Shown here in pieces: positions 9,024 through 17,076 of a stretch of 23,070 nucleotides of DNA. Source of the DNA: JAYSRU01 sp043720875 (lineage in GTDB: Bacteria > Bacteroidota > Bacteroidia > Flavobacteriales_D > Crocinitomicaceae); the NCBI GenBank assembly GCA_043720875.1, contig JAYSRU010000259.1, positions 1 through 23,070 on the forward strand. The letters are read 5' to 3'. Position numbers and translations under genes: made by a program. Within the stretch, counting starts at the first letter, position 1; every line of letters starts with the position of its first letter. Below the pieces are notes generated by a model. That model was not told where the DNA came from. It saw only the letters and a list, made by a program, of their open reading frames with translations, and did no database searches.

Positions 9024-10055
9024 ATGACAGAGGAAGAAGATTCATTTGATTATAGGGAAGAAGCCAATTTGCCTGAAAAGGATTATGACCGTGTTTTGCG
9101 CCCAAAAACGTTGCAAGATTTTTCTGGTCAAAAACCTGTTGTTGAAAATTTGTCAATTTTTGTAAAAGCTGCAAAACAAAGGAATGAACCTTTAGATCAT
9201 GTATTGCTTTATGGTCCTCCAGGATTAGGAAAGACTACTTTAGCTAATATTATTGCGAATGAATTAGGCTCTAACTGTAAAATTACGAGCGGTCCAGTTT
9301 TAGACAAGCCTGGAGATCTAGCAGGCTTATTGACAAATTTGGAATCAGGGGATGTTTTGTTTATAGACGAAATACATCGTTTAAGCCCGGTAATTGAAGA
9401 ATATTTGTATTCAGCAATGGAAGATTATCAAATCGATATAATGTTGGATACCGGTGCAAATGCCAGAACAATTCAAATTGGACTTAACCCATTTACTTTA
9501 ATTGGTGCAACAACGCGTTCAGGTTTGCTAACCGCACCCCTAAGGGCAAGATTTGGGATTAGTGCTCGGTTAGAATACTACGACAAGAAAACTTTGACAT
9601 TAATAGTTGAGCGTTCAGCAAGTTTATTAAACATACCTATCGATGAAGATGCGGCTTATGAAATTGCAAGCCGAAGTAGAGGTACACCTAGAATTGCAAA
9701 TGCATTGTTGAGAAGAATCCGCGATTTTGCACAAGTTAAAGGTAACGGAATAATTGACAAAGAAATTACCGAGTATGGGCTTCTTGCATTACATGTTGAT
9801 GCTAATGGTTTAGACGAAATGGATAACAGAATTTTATCTACGTTAATAGATAAGTTCAATGGTGGACCTGTGGGCTTGAGCACTTTGGCTACAGCGATTG
9901 GTGAAAATGCGGAAACAATTGAAGAAGTTTATGAACCATACCTAATTCAAGAAGGCTTTTTGATGCGCACGCCACGTGGAAGACGCGTTACCGATAAAGC
10001 GTTCAAGCATTTGGGTAAAAATATGGGATTTGATGCAGGTTCCTTGTTTGAATAA
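9024..10055 (+). CDS. ruvB: Holliday junction branch migration ATPase RuvB
   Basis: A 343-residue AAA+ motor that drives branch migration of Holliday junctions with RuvA. Visible are the Walker A motif GPPGLGKT at residues 64-71, Walker B DEIH at 115-118, sensor 1 GATTRSG, the arginine-finger stretch LRARFG and the sensor 2 region with SRGTPRIANALLRR. The C-terminal winged-helix DNA-binding domain ends in GRRVTDKAFKHLG. Length is normal for the family. The acidic N-terminus (MTEEEDSFDYREE) precedes the conserved LRPKTLQDFSGQ. It starts after the act-cox terminator with its own probable promoter and is followed after 8 bases by queG, so the two are probably one transcript. No functional link between them is known to me. 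Confidence 0.97.
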   Translation: MTEEEDSFDYREEANLPEKDYDRVLRPKTLQDFSGQKPVVENLSIFVKAAKQRNEPLDHVLLYGPPGLGKTTLANIIANELGSNCKITSGPVLDKPGDLAGLLTNLESGDVLFIDEIHRLSPVIEEYLYSAMEDYQIDIMLDTGANARTIQIGLNPFTLIGATTRSGLLTAPLRARFGISARLEYYDKKTLTLIVERSASLLNIPIDEDAAYEIASRSRGTPRIANALLRRIRDFAQVKGNGIIDKEITEYGLLALHVDANGLDEMDNRILSTLIDKFNGGPVGLSTLATAIGENAETIEEVYEPYLIQEGFLMRTPRGRRVTDKAFKHLGKNMGFDAGSLFE

Positions 10056-10063
10056 CAAAGACG

Positions 10064-11002
10064 ATGTTTTTGTCTATTGAAGAACGTACGCAATTAGTGA
10101 AGAGATTGGCTACCCAAGAAGGTTTCTTTTTCACAGGTATATCAAAGGCTGAGTTCCTAGAGAAAGAAGCACCAAGATTGGAGCATTGGTTGAACTTGAA
10201 TTACCAAGGAGAAATGGGGTACATGCACAACCATTTTGACAAACGACTAGATCCGAGATTGCTGGTTCCTGGAGCAAAGTCCGTTGTTACGTTTTTGTTG
10301 AATTATTTTCCAGAAAATAAGCAAGAAGACATTACTGCTCCAAAACTTTCGATATATGCTTATGGGGAAGATTATCACTTCGTAATCAAGGACAAGCTAA
10401 AATCACTAATTGAAAGGCTAAAATTGGAATTGGGTGAGTTTGATGGACGTGTATTTGTTGATTCTGCACCAGTAATGGATAAAGCTTGGGCGCAACGATC
10501 TGGAGCAGGTTGGATGGGCAAGCACACCAATATAATTAACAAAGAAAATGGGTCTTTTTTCTTTATCGCAGAATTAATCTGTGACTTAGAATTAGCTCCT
10601 GATGGACCAATTAAGGATTATTGTGGAACGTGTACAAAATGTATAGAGGCTTGTCCAACAGATGCTATAATTGCACCGTATAAAGTAGATGGAAGCAAAT
10701 GCATATCCTACCTAACTATCGAACTTAAAAATGAGATAATTCCAACAGAATTTAAATCTAAAATGGAAAATTGGATGTTTGGTTGTGATATATGTCAAGA
10801 TGTTTGCCCTTGGAATAGATTTTCAAAACCAACAAATGAACCCCGTTTTCTTCCTTCGATCGAGAAAATGAATATGTCAAAATCGGATTGGATAGACTTG
10901 AATCAAGAATTGTTTTCGTCACTTTTTAAGAACAGCGCTGTGAAACGAACCAAGTTTGAAGGTTTGAAACGGAATATTGGTTTTTTGAACGAAGACGCAT
11001 AA
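10064..11002 (+). CDS. queG: Epoxyqueuosine reductase QueG
   Basis: A 312-residue cytosolic enzyme that catalyses the last step of queuosine synthesis in tRNA, reducing epoxyqueuosine with a cobalamin cofactor and two [4Fe-4S] clusters. The N-terminal cobalamin-binding half contains the FVDSAPVMDKAWA motif with the expected catalytic Asp at 133. The ferredoxin-like half has CGTCTKCIEACP (Cys187, 190, 193, 197), Cys213 in KCISYLTIE, and CDICQDVCPW (Cys241, 244, 248). It is the short form without the C-terminal HEAT-like domain of the E. coli enzyme, a common length in this phylum. It sits 8 bases after ruvB. The cobalamin requirement is shared with metH2 in the same window, but the genes are not adjacent. 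Confidence 0.95.
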   Translation: MFLSIEERTQLVKRLATQEGFFFTGISKAEFLEKEAPRLEHWLNLNYQGEMGYMHNHFDKRLDPRLLVPGAKSVVTFLLNYFPENKQEDITAPKLSIYAYGEDYHFVIKDKLKSLIERLKLELGEFDGRVFVDSAPVMDKAWAQRSGAGWMGKHTNIINKENGSFFFIAELICDLELAPDGPIKDYCGTCTKCIEACPTDAIIAPYKVDGSKCISYLTIELKNEIIPTEFKSKMENWMFGCDICQDVCPWNRFSKPTNEPRFLPSIEKMNMSKSDWIDLNQELFSSLFKNSAVKRTKFEGLKRNIGFLNEDA

Positions 11003-11021
11003 ATACAAGATCAAAAGAAAG

Positions 11022-11029
11022 TATATTTG
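11022..11029 (+). promoter_or_regulatory. Probable -7 element for the O-acyltransferase operon
   Basis: TATATTTG matches the Bacteroidota -7 consensus TAnnTTTG exactly and is followed by C, as is common. It lies 20 bases after the queG stop and 31 bases before the GTG of the MBOAT gene. The ATG of a nine-codon reading frame begins 2 bases after it. No -33 TTG at usual spacing is apparent. Confidence 0.5.
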
Positions 11030-11030
11030 C

Positions 11031-11057
11031 ATGAATTATAGTATGAATAAAAAATAG
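11031..11057 (+). CDS. Possible leader mini-ORF upstream of the MBOAT gene
   Basis: Nine codons (MNYSMNKK and stop) run from an ATG directly downstream of the TATATTTG element and end 2 bases before the GTG start of the MBOAT gene. If transcription starts 4-7 bases after the -7 box, this ATG would be at or just ahead of the 5' end of the transcript. The close spacing to a non-ATG start codon suggests possible translational coupling. This is inference from position alone; an AT-rich region can give such a frame by chance. Confidence 0.2.
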   Translation: MNYSMNKK

Positions 11058-11059
11058 AA

Positions 11060-12490
11060 GTGGTTTTTAGTAGTATCTTATTTCTAGTGTATTTTTTGCC
11101 AATATTATTGGTTACATATTTTCTAACGCCAAATAAATACAAAAACATATTGCTATTGTTGGCGAGTATTTTCTTTTACAGTTGGGGTGCTCCAAAATTC
11201 ATCTTTGTAATACTAATTACTACTTGTTTTGACTATTTGATAGTTAGAAGTATGGATAGGCAACAAAATCCAAAACGACGCAAATGGATGATGATCTTCT
11301 CCGTATCAATCAATGTGGGTTTATTGTTTTACTTCAAATATTGCAATTTCTTTATTGATAATATCAATGAACTGTTGGGTGGATTGGATATGAAGCCTAT
11401 GAAACTTCTTTCGGTAATTTTACCAATAGGAATTTCGTTTTACACCTTTGAAAGTCTTACCTACGTCATTGATGTATATTTGAAGAAGCACAAACCACTT
11501 TCGAGTTTTTTGAATTACCTCTTGTATATTATCTTGTTTCCAAAATTGATTGCAGGTCCAATCATTCGCTATCATGAAATCGCAGAACAAATAACAAATA
11601 GGTTCGCAAATTATTCAATCGATATGATCTTGATTGGGTTTCGACGTTTTGCTATTGGATTAGCTAAAAAGGTGATCATTGCAAACACACTTGCAGTAGT
11701 TAGTGAGCAAGTTTTTGCAATAGAATCTGGGGAATTAAGTACTTATTATGCTTGGATCGGAATGATTGCGTTTACGTTCCAAATTTATTTTGATTTTAGT
11801 GGGTATAGTGATATGGCCATTGGGATCGGACAAATGCTCGGATTTACATTTCCCGAAAATTTCAACAATCCATATGCCTCAATCGGAATAACTCAGTTTT
11901 GGAGAAGATGGCATATCTCTTTGGGTAATTGGATGAAAAATTACTTGTACATTCCACTGGGAGGAAATAAAGTTGAAACAAAATCTAAATTATTTTTCAA
12001 TCTTTGGTTGGTGTTTTTACTTTCAGGGTTTTGGCATGGCGCTAACTGGACATTTATTTTTTGGGGAGCTTATCACGGTTTTTGGTTAATTATGGATCGT
12101 CTTGGGTTCGAATCGCGCTTAGATAAACTAGGGAAAATTCCAGGAGCAGCAATTACTTTTATTATTGTGGCTATAGGTTGGGTGTATTTTAATTCAATAG
12201 ACATAGCCCATGCTAATGCTTATGTTGCGTCGTTAGTTGTTGGAGGAAATCATATGCATGTATCAATAGAAATAGAACCAATGTTTTGGTTTGCAATGAC
12301 TGCTGGTTTAGTTTTTTCTTTTTGGCAACTTGTACCTAAATTAGACATAATTCAGATGAAATTTTATTTTGAAATGCTAAGTTTGAAATCTACAATTGTA
12401 AATACACTCATTTCATTTGTGATGATGCTAATTTGTATTAGTTATATTGCTACAAGTCAATTTAATCCTTTTATCTATTTTAGATTTTGA
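11060..12490 (+). CDS. MBOAT-family membrane O-acyltransferase (AlgI-like)
   Basis: A 476-residue polytopic inner-membrane protein of the membrane-bound O-acyltransferase family, AlgI/DltB type. It moves an acyl (usually acetyl) group across the membrane for attachment to a polymer. The family motifs are clear: WRRWHISLGNWMKNYLYIPLGG in the central cytoplasmic re-entrant region and SGFWHGANWTFIFWGAYHG with the invariant His326. The GTG start is chosen because it yields the canonical N-terminus (MVFSSILFLVYFLPI) and the upstream frame is closed by a stop at 11048-11050. The stop overlaps the start of the next gene, so the two proteins are made together. The target is unknown: no polysaccharide or teichoic-acid genes are nearby. 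Confidence 0.93.
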   Translation: MVFSSILFLVYFLPILLVTYFLTPNKYKNILLLLASIFFYSWGAPKFIFVILITTCFDYLIVRSMDRQQNPKRRKWMMIFSVSINVGLLFYFKYCNFFIDNINELLGGLDMKPMKLLSVILPIGISFYTFESLTYVIDVYLKKHKPLSSFLNYLLYIILFPKLIAGPIIRYHEIAEQITNRFANYSIDMILIGFRRFAIGLAKKVIIANTLAVVSEQVFAIESGELSTYYAWIGMIAFTFQIYFDFSGYSDMAIGIGQMLGFTFPENFNNPYASIGITQFWRRWHISLGNWMKNYLYIPLGGNKVETKSKLFFNLWLVFLLSGFWHGANWTFIFWGAYHGFWLIMDRLGFESRLDKLGKIPGAAITFIIVAIGWVYFNSIDIAHANAYVASLVVGGNHMHVSIEIEPMFWFAMTAGLVFSFWQLVPKLDIIQMKFYFEMLSLKSTIVNTLISFVMMLICISYIATSQFNPFIYFRF

Positions 12491-13794
12491 AAAATAGAGC
12501 GCCAATATTGAAATTAGTTTTCGGATGTATCATCTTATTGTGGTTGATTCCAGCAGCCCTAAAACTTACTAGTTTTCGGGACAACAATAAGCTTGGAGGT
12601 TCGTTTGTTGAAGCTGGAGACACTACAATTTCAGTACGCGGTTGGTTGGACGGGACCTATCAAGTGAAAAAGGAAAAATATTTAACAGAGAATTTTGCAT
12701 TCAGAAATTTCCTTATTAAAGGGAATAATCAGCTAATGTATAGCGTGTTTCATACCGCAAATGCAAAAACAGTATTGATCGGAAAAAAGAATTACCTCTA
12801 TGAAAAACGATACTTCACAGCAGCTAATGGTGAAGATTTCATCGGAATGAATTTGTTGAAGAATCGAATGGAAATGCTAAAGTTAATTCAGGATACCTTG
12901 GCAAAACAAGGAAAATTGTTCTTTATTATTCACGCACCAAGTAAAGTTTCGATTTATCCAGAATTTTTAATACAACCGGTAAAGTCTACACAAAATACAA
13001 ATTACAAACAGCAAATTACCCTTTCAAAAAAACTAGGATTGAATGCTTTAAACCTGAACGAATTATTTTTGCGGCTTAAACGAAACTCAAAATATCCCTT
13101 GTACCCAAATACAGGAACGCACTGGAGTAGTTATGGAATGCACGTTGGCTTGGATTCAATTTGTAGGTATATTGAGAAGAAAACAGGCAAGTTAATTCCT
13201 ACTATAGATTACGCTTCTAGCGAACATGCTGATACCTTGCGTGAACCAGACGGTGATATGGCTAATGCACTGAATTTGTTATTTGCTCCCAAATTTATTA
13301 AAATGAGCTATCCTAAAAGAGTTAGCGTGGATTCTTTACATCGAGTTAAGCCAAGATTTTTGATAGTTTCTGATAGTTACTGGATGGGGATTTATTTCAC
13401 GTATTTGCCAAATGTGATTTTTAAAGAACACGAGTTTTGGTATTACAACAAACAGAATTATTGTAGTGAACAGAAAAAATTAAACATGGATCCTGCAAAC
13501 TACAATGTGTTAGTTGAAATCGCCAAAAAAGATGTGATTGCGATTATGGCATCCGAAGGTCAATTGGATAAATTTGGTTGGGGTTTTGTTGAAAAAGTGT
13601 TTGAGACTTATTATCCAACCGACAGCCGATTGATTTGGTTTAAACGTGAAATGCGAAAAGTTGAAATCACGAATGGGATTATTACAAACGCTGTATGGAA
13701 AAAAGAGGTTATGCTCAAAGCTTCGAAAAGAAATATTAGCTTTCAGCAACAATTAACAGAAGATGTTGAATGGATGTTGAACAATGTTAAATAA
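12487..13794 (+). CDS. AlgJ/AlgX-like SGNH acetyltransferase partner of the MBOAT protein
   Basis: A 435-residue protein with one N-terminal membrane segment (about residues 8-26) and a periplasmic SGNH-hydrolase-like domain. This is the usual partner of an AlgI-type MBOAT, taking the acetyl group and placing it on the polymer. The likely nucleophile Ser297 is in VSDSYW, equivalent to the GDS block, and His212 is in GTHWSSYG. AlgJ/AlgX proteins normally have Asp two residues before this His (DTHW); here the residue is Gly210, so the Asp of the triad is missing or supplied elsewhere. The start is TTG at 12487, overlapping the TGA of the MBOAT gene (TTGA); the next in-frame ATG would remove the membrane anchor. 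Fold assignment is good; activity and substrate are uncertain. Confidence 0.8.
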   Translation: MKNRAPILKLVFGCIILLWLIPAALKLTSFRDNNKLGGSFVEAGDTTISVRGWLDGTYQVKKEKYLTENFAFRNFLIKGNNQLMYSVFHTANAKTVLIGKKNYLYEKRYFTAANGEDFIGMNLLKNRMEMLKLIQDTLAKQGKLFFIIHAPSKVSIYPEFLIQPVKSTQNTNYKQQITLSKKLGLNALNLNELFLRLKRNSKYPLYPNTGTHWSSYGMHVGLDSICRYIEKKTGKLIPTIDYASSEHADTLREPDGDMANALNLLFAPKFIKMSYPKRVSVDSLHRVKPRFLIVSDSYWMGIYFTYLPNVIFKEHEFWYYNKQNYCSEQKKLNMDPANYNVLVEIAKKDVIAIMASEGQLDKFGWGFVEKVFETYYPTDSRLIWFKREMRKVEITNGIITNAVWKKEVMLKASKRNISFQQQLTEDVEWMLNNVK

Positions 13795-13812
13795 TAGCGC
13801 ATTGGGTAAAAA

Positions 13813-13846
13813 TTCAAAATTTCTTCAGAATTGTTTCTGTATCTTG
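13813..13846 (+). promoter_or_regulatory. Direct-repeat operator and -7 region of the response regulator operon (site 1)
   Basis: TTCAAAATT (13813-13821) and TTCAGAATT (13824-13832) form a direct repeat with an 11-bp period, the arrangement used by dimers of OmpR-family regulators. Downstream, GTATCTTG (13839-13846) sits where the -7 box lies in two sister sites. The ATG of the regulator gene is 38 bases after the first base of the repeat. The element resembles site 2 upstream of the PepSY-like gene at 29 of 38 ungapped positions. This implies autoregulation; direct binding is inferred. Confidence 0.6.
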
Positions 13847-13850
13847 TAAT

Positions 13851-14528
13851 ATGAAGATCTTGATTATAGAGGATGAAATTCAATTGGCAACAAGTATTTC
13901 AGAATATCTAACAACAAACGAATTTACTTGTGAATTTGCAGTTGGAGTTCAAAGCGCCTTGTCTAAGATTGATACCTATTCATACGATTGTATTCTATTA
14001 GATTTAATGCTCGGTACAGATGATGGATTTGAAGTCTTAAAACAACTGAAAAAAGCCAACAAAGGAGAAGCAGTTATTATTACATCAGCAAAAGAGAATT
14101 TGGAGGCTAAAATTGAAGGAATGCAACTCGGGGCAGATGATTATTTAGTAAAACCATTTCATTTGTCGGAGTTATTAGTACGTATTCAAGCCCTAATTCG
14201 CCGTAAAAATTTTTCAGGAAAAAATAGTGTTGAATTTGATGCACTGTCAATAGATCTTCAAACCAAAACGGTAGTATTGAACGGGGTGAAACTGGATGTT
14301 ACCCGCAAAGAAATTGATTTGTTATTGTTCTTGATTGGGAATAAAAACAAAGTATTATCCAAGTCTGAAATAGCAGAACACCTTTCGGGTGATATGGCCG
14401 ATATGCTAGATAATCATGATTTTATTTATGCACATATTAAGAATTTGAAGAAAAAACTTAAAGATGGTTCCGCTCCTGATTACATAAAAACAATGTATGG
14501 AGTAGGTTACAAATGGCAAAACGATTAA
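13851..14528 (+). CDS. OmpR-family DNA-binding response regulator
   Basis: A 225-residue two-component response regulator. The receiver domain (about residues 1-115) has the acidic pair Glu7-Asp8, the phosphoacceptor Asp51 in DCILLDLML, the signalling Thr/Ser region VIITSAKE and the conserved Lys in DDYLVKPF. The C-terminal winged-helix domain of the OmpR/PhoB type ends in IKTMYGVGYKW. The start MKILIIEDE is canonical. The gene lies 56 bases after the AlgJ-like gene and 9 bases before the kinase gene. A direct repeat suited to an OmpR-type dimer lies directly upstream, and matching repeats precede two nearby PepSY-like genes, suggesting that the protein controls itself and those genes. Confidence 0.95.
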   Translation: MKILIIEDEIQLATSISEYLTTNEFTCEFAVGVQSALSKIDTYSYDCILLDLMLGTDDGFEVLKQLKKANKGEAVIITSAKENLEAKIEGMQLGADDYLVKPFHLSELLVRIQALIRRKNFSGKNSVEFDALSIDLQTKTVVLNGVKLDVTRKEIDLLLFLIGNKNKVLSKSEIAEHLSGDMADMLDNHDFIYAHIKNLKKKLKDGSAPDYIKTMYGVGYKWQND

Positions 14529-14537
14529 TTCAAAGTG

Positions 14538-15806
14538 ATGAAAAAAAAATTACTTCAGACAAGCCTGCGTCAATATTGGATATTTTCGTTAATAACATTG
14601 TTTATTGCAGCGCCTGTATTTTATTTCGTTTCAAAGAAAATGTATCAGAAAGATGCCATGGAAGTTTTGTTGAACAGAAAAGACGAATTTATTAAAAATA
14701 TCTTGCCAGAGCTTAAATTAAAAGAAATAGCTACTTGGAATAAATACAATGCAACATCTAAAATCTCTAAAAGTGGAGAGGAAATAATTCTTAACTCCTT
14801 TGCAATCCGTACTAAATTTAGCAAGTGGAATAATGAGTATGTTGAATATAAAATTATTGAACATTCAATTGATATAGAAGGTAAAAAATTTCTTTATTGT
14901 TCAGAAATAAATCTACTTGAAACAGAAGATTTAATCGAATCCACAGGGTTAATGTTTATATGTATTTTAGTATTATTTTTAGTTGGATCTTATTTAATCA
15001 CTCGTCGACTTTCAAGAACATTATGGAAACCCTTTTATGCAACATTGAACCAGATCGAAGCATACGAAATTGACCAAAATAGGATATTTAACTTTGAGGA
15101 TGTGAAAATTGAAGAGTTTGAACGATTAAATAAGGCATTGCTGAATCTTGAAAAGAAAAACACCCTAATTTTTAATAACCAACGAGAGTTTATCGAAAAT
15201 GCAGCACATGAATTGCAAACGCCATTAGCAATTTTTCAAGCAAAATTGAATACTTTAATGCAGTTCAAAGAATTAACAACTGAGCAATTTATAGTTGTTG
15301 AATCGTTATCTAATTCTGTAAATAGATTGAAACGACTTAATAAAAATTTGTTGTTACTGTCTAAAATTGGAACAGAAAAACAAAAGGATCTTGAATTCAT
15401 TAATTTGAACGAATTGATTCAATTGCAATTAGATTTTTTTAAGGAACAAGGCGAATCGAAGGGAATAGAAATAGATATTCGTAGAAATGAAACATGCGTA
15501 GTTTTTACTAATCCTATCTTGCTGGATGTAATGATTAGTAATTTGTTTTCCAATGCCATTAAACATAATGTGCAAAAAGGGAGAGTTCAAATTGATATTA
15601 ACGCGAAAGCAATAACATTCGCTAATTCTGGTCAGTTTGTGCGTTTGCCAGATGAAAAGCTGTTTCAACGCTTCTCTAAAATTTCTTCAAATGACAACGG
15701 AAGTGGGTTGGGGCTTTCAATTGTGTATCGTGTTGTATCGCTTTCAGAATGGGAAGTAACATATGATTTTAAAGAGAATCTTCACATTTTTAAAATAGAT
15801 TTTTAA
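14538..15806 (+). CDS. Sensor histidine kinase, partner of the upstream response regulator
   Basis: A 422-residue inner-membrane kinase. Helices at about residues 13-31 and 137-155 enclose a periplasmic sensor of about 105 residues that matches nothing I recognise. A short cytosolic linker leads to the HisKA domain with His224 in NAAHELQTP. The ATPase domain shows the N-box (ISNLFSNAIKHN), a G1-like box with Asn363 in ANSG in place of the usual Asp-x-Gly, and the G2 box GSGLGLS near residue 390. The Asn-for-Asp form is common in compact Bacteroidota kinases, so activity is likely. ATG at 14538 is preferred over the GTG three bases earlier. It is co-transcribed with the regulator 9 bases upstream; the PepSY-like gene 60 bases downstream has its own promoter element. 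Confidence 0.93.
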   Translation: MKKKLLQTSLRQYWIFSLITLFIAAPVFYFVSKKMYQKDAMEVLLNRKDEFIKNILPELKLKEIATWNKYNATSKISKSGEEIILNSFAIRTKFSKWNNEYVEYKIIEHSIDIEGKKFLYCSEINLLETEDLIESTGLMFICILVLFLVGSYLITRRLSRTLWKPFYATLNQIEAYEIDQNRIFNFEDVKIEEFERLNKALLNLEKKNTLIFNNQREFIENAAHELQTPLAIFQAKLNTLMQFKELTTEQFIVVESLSNSVNRLKRLNKNLLLLSKIGTEKQKDLEFINLNELIQLQLDFFKEQGESKGIEIDIRRNETCVVFTNPILLDVMISNLFSNAIKHNVQKGRVQIDINAKAITFANSGQFVRLPDEKLFQRFSKISSNDNGSGLGLSIVYRVVSLSEWEVTYDFKENLHIFKIDF

Positions 15807-15807
15807 A

Positions 15808-15841
15808 TTCAAAATTTATTCAGGATTGTGAATGACATTTG
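15808..15841 (+). promoter_or_regulatory. Direct-repeat operator and -7 box upstream of the PepSY-like gene (site 2)
   Basis: TTCAAAATT (15808-15816) and TTCAGGATT (15819-15827) repeat with an 11-bp period, followed by GACATTTG (15834-15841), one base short of the TAnnTTTG -7 consensus. It begins 1 base after the kinase stop codon. The first ATG of the gene is 59 bases from the start of the repeat, 21 bases further than in sites 1 and 3, leaving a short untranslated leader. Its likeness to site 1 points to control by the adjacent response regulator. Confidence 0.6.
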
Positions 15842-15866
15842 TAATAGAAATTTAAAATTAAGAACT

Positions 15867-16289
15867 ATGAAAAAGAAAATGTTAACTGTTGCACTCGTTA
15901 TGAGTGCTAACGTATTGTTCGGACAAAAAGTAAAAGAAACGGCTGTGCCTGTCGCAGTAAAGAACGCATTTCACACGAAATATGCTACCGCAACGGAAAC
16001 AAGTTGGGAAAAAGAAGATGGGATGTATGAAGTTCATTTTGAGTTGAATGAGGTTGATTATTCGGTTTTGTATACCACAGAAGGAGTAGTTTTTGAAACA
16101 GAGCAAGAAATTGAGATTTCCGATTATCCAGCAGGCGTTGTCGAGTACGTCGGCAAGAATTATCCTAAGAAAAAAATTACGGAAGCTGGCAAAATTACGG
16201 ATGCAAATGGTGTAGTAACGTATGAGGCAGAAGTGAGTAAAAAAGACTTAATCTTTGATGCACAAGGTAAATTTTTGAAGAAGATGTAA
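15867..16289 (+). CDS. Small secreted PepSY-like (DUF2874) protein
   Basis: A 140-residue protein with a cleavable signal peptide (MKKKMLTVALVMSANVLFGQ), so it is exported to the periplasm or outer membrane space. The mature part resembles the PepSY-like / DUF2874 fold: short alternating helix and strand units such as PVAVKNAFHTKYATATETSW, then YEVHFELNEVDYSVLYTTEG, and a second, weaker copy ending in LIFDAQGKFLKK. The family's molecular role is not established; members are often found with two-component systems. The ATG at 15867 is chosen over an upstream GTG at 15828 because only it gives a proper signal peptide and because the GTG lies inside the promoter element. A bidirectional terminator follows. 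A sensory or inhibitory accessory role for the kinase is plausible but inferred. Confidence 0.85.
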   Translation: MKKKMLTVALVMSANVLFGQKVKETAVPVAVKNAFHTKYATATETSWEKEDGMYEVHFELNEVDYSVLYTTEGVVFETEQEIEISDYPAGVVEYVGKNYPKKKITEAGKITDANGVVTYEAEVSKKDLIFDAQGKFLKKM

Positions 16290-16317
16290 GTTTTTATTGT
16301 AAAAAACGATGTACAAG

Positions 16318-16352
16318 AAAAAAGGATTAATGTATTTCATTAATCCTTTTTT
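16318..16352. terminator. Bidirectional terminator between convergent genes
   Basis: A perfect 15-bp stem, AAAAAAGGATTAATG (16318-16332) pairing with CATTAATCCTTTTTT (16338-16352), with a TATTT loop. It has an A-run on one side and a T-run on the other, so it can end transcription from both directions. The right arm overlaps the stop codon (16340-16342) of the DUF2490 gene on the minus strand. It separates the plus-strand PepSY-like gene from the convergent operon. Confidence 0.93.
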
Positions 16353-17074
16353 CTGTTTAGATTAAAATTTGTAATCCATTGAACTTGGAGTAAATTTAAG
16401 TAACGAACATTGTGTTGCAGATTTCTTACAAATTCTTGATGTAAAAACCCGATTTCAATCCGCCCAAGTTTTGGTGTTAAGTACCCAATTCCTAAATAAC
16501 TCCAATTTTCACTATACGTGGCATTTTTATTTCCAGTTAAACTAAAGTAGAATTCATTAGACATATTCATATAGAATTCCTTTGCGTCTAATGTTTTTCC
16601 TTTGAGTGGAATATTGTATCCAATTTGGTAACGTAAGCGTGTAGAAAAGGGATAATTCTTAAGTACAAGGTTCTCAATAAACCGCTCCTCAAAGCGAATC
16701 CGATGTGTCATTCGTCCTTTGTTGATCCGATGTCCAAAAACGCATTGTTCCCAAATACGGTGTTCGTTCGTTGCGTTTGGACTAAAAGGATTATTTCGTT
16801 GGTAGGTATAGCTGCCTGAAAAATTCCAATTATTATTAGGCACATATATAATGCTTGGTTGAATATAGAGCTGAAAATCAGTTGAGGGATAATTAATTCC
16901 TTGCGTAGTCTGTTTAAATGCATCAATGGTAGTAGAAGCAAAAAAATTATAATTAATTTTATTACAGATCCTACCTGTTTGATTCAGTGCGGGTAAAAAA
17001 CCATAAAAAGTTAAGTTTTGGGCAGATGATATAAAGTGAGTTGCTATGAAAATCAGAAACGTTATTTTTTTCAT
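16340..17074 (-). CDS. DUF2490 outer-membrane beta-barrel protein
   Basis: A 244-residue protein with a signal peptide (MKKITFLIFIATHFISSAQ). The rest consists of alternating amphipathic strands rich in aromatic residues, with the DUF2490 signatures NEHRIWEQ and MTHRIRFEERF. It is probably a small outer-membrane barrel of unknown function. The ATG at 17074 is chosen because a longer version would overlap the preceding gene and bury the signal peptide. It begins 2 bases after the stop of the upstream PepSY-like gene, so the two are translationally coupled and probably act together. The same class of PepSY-like protein is encoded next to the kinase across the terminator, linking this pair to the two-component system. 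Confidence 0.87.
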   Translation of the reverse strand: MKKITFLIFIATHFISSAQNLTFYGFLPALNQTGRICNKINYNFFASTTIDAFKQTTQGINYPSTDFQLYIQPSIIYVPNNNWNFSGSYTYQRNNPFSPNATNEHRIWEQCVFGHRINKGRMTHRIRFEERFIENLVLKNYPFSTRLRYQIGYNIPLKGKTLDAKEFYMNMSNEFYFSLTGNKNATYSENWSYLGIGYLTPKLGRIEIGFLHQEFVRNLQHNVRYLNLLQVQWITNFNLNRKKD

Positions 17075-17076
17075 GA

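Noticed and set aside
15828..15866. Extended GTG start for the PepSY-like gene
   Set aside because: The GTG falls inside the shared promoter element and the added residues (NDICNRNLKLRT) would precede and spoil a clear signal peptide starting at 15867.
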